Below, piece after piece: positions 12,001-21,208 of a DNA stretch of 64,000 bases. Under the pieces are notes generated by a model. The model had not been told where the DNA came from and ran no database searches. It saw only the letters and a list, made by a program, of their open reading frames with translations. Origin of the DNA: Aegilops tauschii subsp. strangulata (taxonomy: Eukaryota > Streptophyta > Magnoliopsida > Poales > Poaceae); contig NC_053037.3 in the NCBI RefSeq assembly GCF_002575655.3, forward strand, positions 146,641,207 through 146,705,206. The letters run 5' to 3'. Numbering within the stretch: the first letter of the stretch is position 1; each line of letters begins with the position of its first letter. The position numbers were made by a program, and so were the translations under genes.

Positions 12001-12841
12001 GTGGTGCGTCGTCCGGATGGCTTCTTCCTTCACCAGCGGCAGTACGCTTATGAGCTCCTGGATCGCACTGGCATGCTTAATTGCAAGCCTGGTGCCACAC
12101 CTGTTGATACAAAGGCCAATCTCTCTGCCACGGATGGTTCTCCTACTTCGGATGCTGCCTTTTACCGATCTATTGTTGGGGCTCTTCAGTACCTCAATCT
12201 TACTCGACCGGAGATCCAGTATGCAGTTCAGCAGGTGTGTCTTCACATGCATGCTCCTCGGGACGTTCATTGGGCCGTTGTCAAGCGGATTCTCCGCTAT
12301 GTTTGTGACACTATGGACCTCGGCGTCACGCTTCACGCCTCCACCGACACCGTCCTCACCGCCTACTCCGATGCCGACTGGGCTGGCTGCCCCGACACTC
12401 GTCGCTCCACCTCGTGCTATTTTGTCTTCCTTGGACCCTCGCTCATCTTGTGGTCGTCCAAGCGGTAACCTATGGTCTCTTGGTCCAGTGCTGAGGCTGA
12501 GTATCGCGCTGTGGCCAACGTCATCGCCGAGTGTTCGTGGCTTCGCCAGCTACTTCAGGGAGCTCTCATATCCTGTTGACCGAGCCACGATGGTCTACTG
12601 CAACAACGTCTCGGCGGTCTACCTCTCCACCAACCCGGTTCATCATCGTCGTACCAAGCATATTGAGTTAGATATTCATTTTGTTCAGGAACAGGTGGCT
12701 CTTGGCCATATTCGTGTTCTACATGTTCCTACTTCCCGACAATCTGCAGATATCATGACCAAGGGCTTGCCTATGGCGTCATTCGAGGAGTTTCGGTCCA
12801 GTCTTTGCGTCAGCAATGGCGCCGCTTCGACTGCGGGGGGT
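9094..12841 (+). pseudogene. Copia gag-pol polyprotein remnant
   Basis: The first frame (to 11416) carries a proline-rich gag end, the aspartic protease site WYMDTGATAHM (Asp codon 9527), the pre-integrase motif LWHTRLGH with a downstream CxxC, and the integrase core. The triad Asp, Asp, Glu is seen in HSDVW, LQTDNGKEF and QNGRAERF. The frame then shifts (between about 10790 and 11200) into the RT frame with WVFKHK, YKARWIV, QMDVSNAFLHG, and the active site YVDD in LLYVDDIIL near 11880. RNase H follows (SDADWAGCPDTRRST, then the TKHIE region near 12655). Breaks in the RT/RNase H frame are stops at 11662, 11926, 11983 and 12466 and a frameshift near 12570. No zinc knuckle is visible in the gag end. 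It is inactive but moderately young, as most motifs are intact. Confidence 0.85.
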
Positions 12842-12970
12842 GTTGTGCATATTGTGTATTGGGCCCACCTCCTAGTTTCCTTGTATAGTTGAGGTCGTGG
12901 TCCACCGTTGTACATCATATATACGTGTGGTTGCACCTGAGTAATACATCGTGCAATTCCATCGTCATAC
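12841..12970 (+). repeat. Short 3' LTR of the Copia element
   Basis: The polypurine tract GACTGCGGGGGG at 12829-12840 is followed directly by TGTTGTGCATATTGTG. The 3' boundary is uncertain because no second LTR is in view; a CA end near 12969 is plausible, giving about 130 bp. Confidence 0.5.
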
Positions 12971-13122
12971 ACACGGGAAGGCTACAAAGTAAAACATTGT
13001 CAATAAGTTGCATATCCGATCTGGCTGAATGACCAACACATAGATATATCTGGCCAACAAGTTGCATATCTGGCCAAATGACCAACACATATAACAATCT
13101 ACTCGCTTGGTGATTTGTGCAC
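12971..13122. other. Flanking noncoding sequence with a 54-bp duplication
   Basis: AAGTTGCATATC...TGACCAACACATA occurs at 13005 and again at 13059. No gene or element was recognised. The sequence continues, after removal of the solo LTR, at 14529. Confidence 0.5.
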
Positions 13123-14523
13123 TGATAACCCACAAGTATAGGGGATCGCAACAATTTTCGAGGGTAGAGTATTCAACCCAAATTTATTGATTCGACACAA
13201 GGGGAGCCAAAGAATACTCTCAAGTATTAGCAGTTGAGTTGTCAATTCAACCACACCTGGATAACTTAATATCTGCAGCAAAGTATTTAGTAGCAAAGTA
13301 GTATGGAAATAACGGTAATAGTGGCAAAAGTAACAGCAGCAACTTTGTAGTAATTGTAACAGTGGCAACGGTAAAGTAACTAAGCAAAGAGCAATATGAG
13401 AAAAGCTTAGGCATTGGATCAGTGATGGATAATTATGTCGGATGCGATTCCTCATGCAAAAGTTATAACATAGGGTGACACAGAACTAGCTCCAATTCAT
13501 TAATGTAATGTAAAGATGTATTCCAAATATAGTCATACGTGCTTATGGAAAAGAACTTGCATGACATCTTTTGTCCTACCCTCCTGTGGCAGCGGGGTCC
13601 TATTGGAAACTAAGGGATATTAAGGCCTCCTTTTAATAAAGTACCGGACCAAAGCATTAACACTTAGTGAATACATGAACTCCTCAAACTACGGTCATCA
13701 TCTGGAGTGGTCCCGATTATTGTCACTTCGGGGTTGCCGGATCATAACACATAGTAGGTGACTATTGACTTGCAAGATAGGATCAAGAACTCACAAATAT
13801 TCATGAAAACATAATAGGTTCAGATCTGAAATCATGGCACTCGGGCCCTAGTGACAAGCATTAAGCATAGCAAAGTCATAGAAACATCAATCTCAGAACA
13901 TAGTGGATACTAGGGATCAAACCCTAACAAAACTAACTCGATTACATGATAAATCTCATCCAACCCATCACCGTCCAGCAAGCCTACGATGGAATTACTC
14001 CCGCACGGCGGTGAGCATCATGAAATTGGTGATGGGGGAAGGTTGATGATGACGACGGCGACGGATTCCCCTCTCCAGAGACCCGAACGGACTCCATATC
14101 AGCCCTCCCGTGAGAGTTTAGGGCTTGGTGGCGGCTCCGTATCATAAAACGCGATGAATCCTTCTCTTTGATTTTTTTCTCCCCGAACATGAATATATAG
14201 AGTTGGAGTTGAGGTCGGTGGAGCACCAGGGGGCCCACGAGGCAAGGGGCGCACCCAGGGGGCAGGCGCGCCCCCCACCCTCGTGGACAGGGTGTGGGCC
14301 CCCTGGTCTTGATTCTTTTGCCAGTATTTTTTATAAATTCCAAAAATATTCCCTGTGAAGTTTCAGGTCATTCCGAGAACTTTTATTTCTACACAAAAAT
14401 AACACCATGGCAATTCTGCTGAAAACAGCGTCAGTCCGGGTTAGTTCCAGTCAAATCATGCAAGTTAGAGTCCAAAACAAGGGCAAAAGTGTTTGGAAAA
14501 GTAGATACGATGGAGACGTATCA
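13123..14523 (-). mobile_element. Solo LTR (1401 bp) of the TGATACGTCTCC family, TSD TGCAC
   Basis: Read on the minus strand it starts TGATACGTCTCCATCG (14523) and ends GTGGGTTATCA (13123). It is flanked by perfect duplications TGCAC at 13118-13122 and 14524-14528. There is no polypurine tract beyond one end and no primer-binding site beyond the other, so it is a solo LTR from unequal or intra-element recombination. It is the same family as the LTR at 4981-9093 but in opposite orientation. Confidence 0.88.
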
Positions 14524-14528
14524 TGCAC

Positions 14529-14652
14529 CACTTGGACAGTGTCCGATTAGTTGCTTCAAATGGCTGCAATACTTGGCCATGGGCTCTTGGATGATGTAGA
14601 GGAGAGGGTTGAGAAATGGGAATTTTGCCGCAGAAATATTGTGGACAGGTCA
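14529..14652. other. Short flanking segment, no feature recognised
   Basis: 124 bp between the solo LTR and the BARE-like element. It is continuous with 12971-13117 in the pre-insertion state. GGTCA at 14648-14652 would be the target duplication of the BARE-like element; its mate is outside the window. Confidence 0.4.
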
Positions 14653-16447
14653 TGTTGGGGAACGTAGCATGCGATTTGAAAAAAAATCCTACGCTCACGC
14701 AAGATCTATCTAGGAGATGCATAGCAACGAGAAGGGGAGAGTGTGTCTACGTACCCTTGTAGACCGAAAGCGGAAGCATTTGACAACGCGGTTGATGTAG
14801 TCGAACTTCTTCTCGTTCCGACCGATCAAGCACCGAACGTACGACACCTCTGAGTTCTGCACACGTTCAGCTCGATGACATCCCTCGAACTCTTGATCCA
14901 GCAAAGTGTCGAGGAAGTAGATGACTTCCGTCAGCACGATGGCGTGGTGGCGGTGATGGTGAAGTGATCCACGCAGGGCTTCGCCTAAGCACTACGAGAA
15001 TACGACCGAGGGTGTAATCTGTGGAGGGAGGCGCCGCACACAGCGTTGTTGTGTGTTCTAGGGGCCTCCCCCCTCATATATATAGGTGGGAGGGAGAGGG
15101 AGCAGCCAAGGGGGCCGCCCCAAGTAGGCCGAATCCTACTTGGGGTTCCTCCCCAATTCCCCCCCCCCTTTCCTTTTCACCGGAGGGGGAAGGAAAGAGA
15201 AGGGAGGAGGGAAGGAAGGGGGAGGCCGAATCCCTCCCCTTCCTTCTCTCTTCCCCTCTTTCCTTTCTCCTCTGGTGCGGCCCATATGGGGGGCGCAGCA
15301 GCCCCTGCTGGCTGCTGCGTTTCGCCTCTTGGCCCATTAGCGGGCTGTTGCATTTCCCCTCTTGGCTCACTAACCCCATATGTTTGCCGGGGTTGCCTGG
15401 AACCCCTTCCGGTGACCCGATATGTACCTGGTACCCTCCAGAACACTTCTGGTGTCCGAATACTACCATCCTATATATATCAATCTTTACCTCTCGACCA
15501 TTTTGAGACTCCTCGTCATGTCCGTGATCTTATCAGGGACTCCGAACAACATTCGGTCACCAAATCACATAACTCATATAATACAAAATCGTCATCGAAC
15601 GTTAAGCGTGCGGACCCTACGGGTTCGAGAACTATGTAGACATGACCGAGACACCTCTCCGGTCAATAACCAATAGCGGAACCTGGATGCTCATATTGGT
15701 TCCTACATATTCTACGAAGATCTTTATAGGTCGAACCGTAATGACAACATACGTTATTCCCTTTGTCATCGGTATGTTACTTGCCCGAGATTCGATCGTC
15801 GGTATCTTCATACCTAGTTCAATCTCATTACCGGCAAGTCTCTTTACTCGTTCCGTAATGCATCATCCCGCAACTAACTCATTAGTCACATTGCTTGCAA
15901 GGCTTCTTATGATGCGCATTACCGAGAGGGCCCAGAGATACCTCTCCGATACTCAGAGTGACAAATCCTAATCTCGATCTATGCCAACCCAACAAACAAC
16001 TTCGGAGATACCTGTAGAGCATCTTTATAATCACCCAGTTACATTGTGACGTTTGATAGCACACAAGGTATTCCTACGGTATTCAGGATTTGCATAATCT
16101 CATAGTTGAAGGAATATGTATTTGACATGAAGAAAGCAATAGCAATAAAACTGTACGACCAATATGCTAAGCTAATGGATGGGTCTTGTCCATCACATCA
16201 TTCTCCTAATGATGTGATCCCGTTCATCAAATGACAAGACATGTCTATGGTTACAAAACTTAACCATCTTTGATTAACGAGCTAGTCTAGTAGAGGCTTA
16301 CTATGGACACGGTGTTTTGTCTATGTATCCACACATGTATCAAGTTTCTGGTTAATACAATTCTAGCATGAATAGTAAACATTTATCATGATATAAGGAA
16401 ATATAAAATAACAACTTTATTATTGCCTCTAGGGCACATTTCCTTCA
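14653..16447 (-). repeat. 3' LTR (1795 bp) of the BARE/Angela-like element
   Basis: The minus-strand start TGAAGGAAATGTGCCCTAGA at 16447 is preceded by the polypurine stretch GTGCAAGTGGGAGAC; the end GCTACGTTCCCCAACA is at 14653. The segment 14653-15410 aligns by eye with 54306-55010, the partial 5' LTR. Short ORFs inside the LTR are not genes. Confidence 0.9.
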
Positions 16448-16480
16448 GTCTCCCACTTGCACTAGAGTCAATAATCTAGA

Positions 16481-19400
16481 TTACATTGTAACGATTCTAA
16501 CACCCATGGAGTCTTGGTGATGATCATGTTTTGCTCGTGGAAGAGGCTTAGTTAACTGGTCTGTCTCATTCAGATTCGTATGTATTTTGCAAATCTCTAT
16601 GTCTCCCTCCTTGACTTGATCACGGATGGAGTTGAAGCGTCTCTTGATGTGTTTGGTTCTTTGGTGAAATCTGGATTCCTTCGCCAAGGCAATTGCTCCA
16701 GTATTGTCACAAAAGATTTTCATTGGACCCGATGCACTAGGTATTACACCTAGATCGGATATGAACTCCTTCATCCAGACTCCTTCATTTGCTGCTTCAG
16801 AAGTAGCTATGTACTCTGCTTCACACGTAGATCCCGCCACGACGCTTTGCTTGGAACTTCACCAACTGATAGCTCCACCATTCAATAAAAGTATGTATCC
16901 GGTTTGTGACGTAGAGTCATCCGGATCAGTGCCAAAGCTAGCATGGACGTAACCATTTATGACGAGCTCTTTGTCACCTCCATAAACGAGAAACATATCC
17001 TTAGTCCTTTTCAGGTACTTCAGGATGTTCTTGACCGTTGTCCAGTGATCCACTCCTGGATTACTTTGGTACCTCCCTGCTAAACTTATAGCAAGGCACA
17101 CATTAGGTCTGGTACACAGCATAGCATACATGATAGAACCTATGGCTGAGGCATAGGGGATGACTTTCATTTTCTCTCTATCTTTTGCAGTGGTCGGGCA
17201 TTGAGTCTGACTCAACTTCACACCTTGTAACACAGGCAAGAACCCATTCTTTGACTGATCCATTTTGAACTTCTTCAAAACTTTATCAAGGTACGTGCTT
17301 TGTGAAAGTCTTATCAAGCGTCTTGATGTATCTCTATAGATCTTGATGCCTAATATATAAGCAGCTTCACCGAGGTCTTTCTTTGAAAACCTTTTATTCA
17401 AGTATCCTTTTATGCTATCCAGAAATTCTATATCATTTCCAAACAACAATATGTCATCCACATATAATATTAGAAATGCTACAGAGCTCCCACTCACTTT
17501 CTTGTAAATACAGGCTTCTTCGAAAGTCTATATAAAACCATATGCTTTGATCACCTCATCAAAGTGTATATTCCAACTCCGAGATGCTTGCACCAGTCCA
17601 TAAATGGATCGCTGGAGCTTGCATACTTTGTTAGCACCTTTAGGATCGACAAAACCTTCTGGTTGCATCATATACAACTCTTCTTTAAGAAATCCATTAA
17701 GGAATGCAGTTTTGACGTCCATTTGCCAGATTTCGTAATCATAAAATGCGGCAATTGCTAACATGATTCGGACAGACTTAAGCATTGCTACGGGTGAGAA
17801 AGTCTCATCGTAGTCAACTCCTTGAACTTGTCGAAAACCTTTCATGACAAGTCGAGCTTTGTAGACAATAACATTACCATCAGCGTCAGTCTTCTTCTTG
17901 AAGATCCATTTTTTCTCTATGGCTCGCCGATCATCGGGCAAGTCAACCAAAGTCCACACTTTGTTCTAAAACATGGATCCTATCTCATATTTAATGGCCT
18001 CAAGCCATTTATCAGATCTGGGCTCATCATCGCTTCTTCATAGTTCATAGGTTCGTCATGGTCTAGTAACATGACTTCCAGAACAAGATTACCGTACCAC
18101 TCTAGTGCGGATCGTGCTCTGGTTGACCTATGAGGTTTGGTAGTAACTTGATCTGAAGTTTCATGATCATTATCATTAGCTTCCTCTCTATTTGGTGTAG
18201 GTATCACGGGAACGGTTTTCTGTGATGAGCAACTTTCCAATTCGAGAGAAGGTACAATTACCTCATCAAGTTCTACTTTCCTCCCACTCACTTCTTTCGA
18301 GAGAAACTCCTTTTCTAGAAAGTTTCCATTCTTGGCAACAAATATCTTGCCTTCGGATTTATGGTAGAAGGTGTGCCCAATTGTTTCCTTAGGGTATCCT
18401 ATGAAGACGCACTTCTTCGATTTGGGTTCGAGCTTATCAGGCCGAAGCCTTTTGACATAAGTATCGCAACCCCAAACTTTAAGAAATGACAGCTTAGGTT
18501 TCTTGCCAAACCACAGTTCATACCGTGTCGTCTCAATGGATTTAGACGGTGCCCTATTTAACGTGAATGCAGCTGTCTCTAATGCATAACCCCAAAATGA
18601 TAGTGGTAAATCGGTAAGAGACATCATAGATCGCACCATATCTAATAAAGTACGGTTACGATGTTTGAATACACCATCACGCTATGGTGTTCCATGTGGC
18701 GTGAGTTGTGAAACTATTCCACATTGTTTTAAATGAAGGCCAAACTCATAACTCAAATATTCGCCTCCGTGATCAGATCACAGAAACTTTATTTTCTTGT
18801 TATGATGATTCTCTACTTCACTCTGAAATTCTTTGAACTTTTAAAATGTTTCAGACTTGTGTTTCATTAAGTAGATATACCCATATCTACTTAAATCATC
18901 TGTGAAGGTCAGAAAATAACGATACCCGCCGCGAGCCTCAACACTTATCGGACCGCATACATCGGTATGTATTATTTCCAATAAGTCGTTAGCTCGCTCC
19001 ATTGTTCCGAAGAACAGAGTTAGTCATCTTGCCCATGAGGCATGGTTCCCAAGTATCAAATGATTCATAATCAAGTGATTCCAAAAGCCCATCTGCATGG
19101 AGTTTCTTCATGTGCTTTACACCAATATGACCTAAACGGCAGTGCCACAAATATGTTGCACTATCATTATCAACTTTGCATCTTTTGGCATCAATATTAT
19201 GAACATGTGTATCACCACAATTGAGATTCAACAAAAATAGACCACTCTTCAAGGGTGCATGACCATAAAAGATATTACTCGTATAAATAGAACAACCATT
19301 ATTCTCTGATTTAAATGAATAACCGTCTCGCATTAAACAAGATCCAAATATAATGTTCATGCTCAACGCTGACACCAAATAACAATTATTCAGGTCTAAT

Positions 19401-19608
19401 ACTAATCCCAAAAGTAGATGTAGAGGTAGCGTGCCGACGGCAATCACATCAACCTTGGAACCATTCCCAACGCGCATCCTCACCTCGTCCTTAGCCAATC
19501 TTCGTTTAATTCGTAGCCCCTGTTTCGAGTTACAAATATGAGCAACCGAACCAGTATCAAATACCCAGGCGCTACTACGAGCATTAGTAAGGTACACATC
19601 AATAACAT
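16481..19608 (-). pseudogene. BARE/Angela-like Copia pol (protease to RNase H), decayed
   Basis: Reading down the minus strand: protease FDTGS (about 19555), pre-integrase LWHCRLGH, integrase IIHTDVCGP (first Asp) and a second Asp in SDHGGEY just after a stop. In the region where the catalytic Glu is expected the sequence reads VFKHRNRT, so Lys replaces Glu. RT follows with KKWIFKKK, YKARLVMKGF, QMDVKTAFLNG and YVDD (LILYVDDILLF), and RNase H with SSKQS-like and ISDLGVI, CDNTGAIALAK and RTKHI motifs. The frame is broken into five main pieces by stops or shifts near 18990, 18640, 17970, 17510 and 16850. It is an old inactive copy whose integrase would be dead even without the stops. Confidence 0.88.
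19606..19608. other. Left 3-bp target duplication (CAT) of the CACTA
   Basis: CAT immediately precedes CACTACAAAAAAA at 19609 and CAT follows GTAGTG at 52224-52226. A 3-bp duplication is characteristic of CACTA (En/Spm) transposons. Removing 19609-52226 rejoins the Copia gag and pol. Confidence 0.92.
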
Positions 19609-19634
19609 CACTACAAAAAAATACACTTCCGTGA
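19609..19634 (+). repeat. Left terminal inverted repeat of the CACTA
   Basis: CACTACAAAAAAATACACTT begins here and continues CCGTGA. It matches the inverted right end at about 23 of 26 positions. Confidence 0.92.
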
Positions 19635-19792
19635 TGATACGTGTTTGTCACAGTAGGTCGTGTTTTTTGTCATGCATGTACATCCATGACAAATTTATGA
19701 CCGAATCAAGATAGTCATACCTGTGCTGTCGTAGAAGTGTTCCATGACATTACCAAAATTATCATCACGGAAGTGTCCACTTCCATGATGAT
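19624..19792. repeat. Subterminal CACTTCCRTGATGAT motifs, one palindromic pair
   Basis: CACTTCCGTGATGAT occurs at 19624-19638 within the terminal region. A near-perfect palindrome follows at 19761-19792: ATCATCACGGAAGTG, a 2-bp spacer, then CACTTCCATGATGAT. Related ATCGTCATAGAAGTG occurs near the right end at 52143-52157. Subterminal motifs of 10-20 bp repeated in both orientations are the TNPA-type binding sites of CACTA elements. Confidence 0.7.
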
Positions 19793-20052
19793 AAATCGCG
19801 CGTCACAGAAGTGCTTTCGTCAAGGGTGACCGACACGTGGCATCCACCGTAACGGAACGCCGTTAAGCTATCGGGTCGGGTTTTGGATCCGATAACCCGT
19901 TAACAGCCTCGACCAATGGGGATTTTCCACGTGTAAAATCATCATTGGCTGGAGGAGACACGTGTCAGGTCCGCGTTCGCACAGGTGTCACTCATCCAAT
20001 GGGCGAGGCGCGCCTATGATATGTTGACACGTGGACCGGCCCATCAAGTTTA

Positions 20053-20362
20053 AATGGGCCGGCCCAACTAAAGGCCCACAAGATTTTGCAGACCATAATG
20101 GGCCGGCCCAGCTAAAGGCCCATGAGATTTTGCGAACCATAATGGGCTGGCCCAGCTAAAGGCCCACAAGATTTTGCGGGCCATAATGGGCCGGCCCAGG
20201 TAAAGGCCCACAAGATTTTTGTGCGCCATAATGGGCCGGCCCAGGTAAAGGCCCACAAGATTCTTGCGGATCATAATGGGTCGGCCCAGCTAAAGGCCCA
20301 TGAGATTTCGCCGACATTAATGGGCCGGCCCAGCTGTAGGCCAACAAGATTTTGAGGACCCT
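20053..20362 (+). repeat. Seven tandem copies of a 44-45-bp GGGCCGGCCCA unit
   Basis: Units beginning AATGGGCCGGCCCA start at 20053, 20097, 20141, 20185, 20230, 20275 and 20319, spacing 44, 44, 44, 45, 45, 44. Each continues with TAAAGGCCCACAAGATTTT-like sequence. The GGCCGGCC core is itself palindromic. Confidence 0.9.
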
Positions 20363-20925
20363 AGTAGGCCGGCCCATTAACTGGCTGCCATGTTTTGGGC
20401 CAAATGCCGGCCCATATTTGATCCGGTCCATTAATGGTCTGCCACGCTCCGGGCCTAATAGTGGCCCATATGAGATCCGGCCCGTTAAAAGCCTACCATG
20501 TTCTGGGCCAAATTACGGCCCAGATCAGTTCCGGCCCTTTAAGAGGCTTTGGGCTCAATTATGGCCCATATCAGATTCGGCCCGTCAACTGGACACTATG
20601 CTTTTGGGCCCACTTGCTAAAGGCCCACTTAGTAATTCGGCCTGATATTAGTTTTGGCCTGTTAAGGGCCCGTTTAACATTTTGGCCTTATATTAATTTC
20701 GGCCTGTTAAAAGCCCGTCATATAGTTGGGCCTAACTACGGCCCGGTTTGCATCCGGCCTGCTCGCAGCCGATATCTGATTGGGCCAAACAAGGACCGAG
20801 ACAATTTTGGCCTATTAAAAGCCCGTGATTTGATTCGCATAATCATGGGTCGGGGTTCATTTCGGGCTGCTGCCGGCCCGTGAGCTGTTCGGCACGTTTC
20901 AGGCCCAACCTACATCGTGATTGCA
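20363..20925. repeat. Degenerate GGCCC/GGGCC-rich subterminal region
   Basis: After the tandem array, about 560 bp carries many irregular TTGGGCC, CGGCCC and GCCCATAT half-sites in both orientations, with repeated phrases such as GGCCCATATGAGATCCGGCCC and GGCCCATATCAGATTCGGCCC. Short ORFs here are by-products of the repeat. 20926-21208 holds nothing recognisable except a repeated TTACATxCACTGGGCATCAA at 21060 and 21121. Confidence 0.7.
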
Positions 20926-21208
20926 TGACGGCCCGATATGTACCGTAATTTTACGGTTTGGCCGGTTTACTGCGAAGACAGGATATATATACAGTAAAAT
21001 AACTGCAGCATCGTGAATAAGAAAAAAAACTAGACTATACAATTAAGAAATTACGGCATATTACATCCACTGGGCATCAAAGTTTGCCACTATGATAATA
21101 AAGCACAAGCAGACAGCAGATTACATACACTGGGCATCAAAGATCGCCACCAGTGCAAATAAACACGCCGACAAAATAATATACAAAACGGCAGCACTTC
21201 AATAGAGT

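Larger units (their letters stand above)
9094..12970 (+). mobile_element. Copia retrotransposon, 3' part (gag end to 3' LTR)
   Basis: Domain order protease, integrase, reverse transcriptase, RNase H is diagnostic of Ty1/Copia. The 5' part (5' LTR, most of gag) is missing at 9093, where the LTR of another element abuts; since that LTR end looks almost complete, the missing part probably lies to the left of the window, separated by that insertion. The 3' end has a polypurine tract and a short LTR. Confidence 0.8.

Noticed and set aside
11176..12336. 386-codon minus-strand frame
   Set aside because: Antisense shadow of the Copia RT and RNase H region; no independent motif.
20053..20362. CRISPR-like regularly spaced array
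   Set aside because: Units are contiguous 44-45-bp tandem repeats with no distinct repeat/spacer pattern, within a plant CACTA subterminal region.
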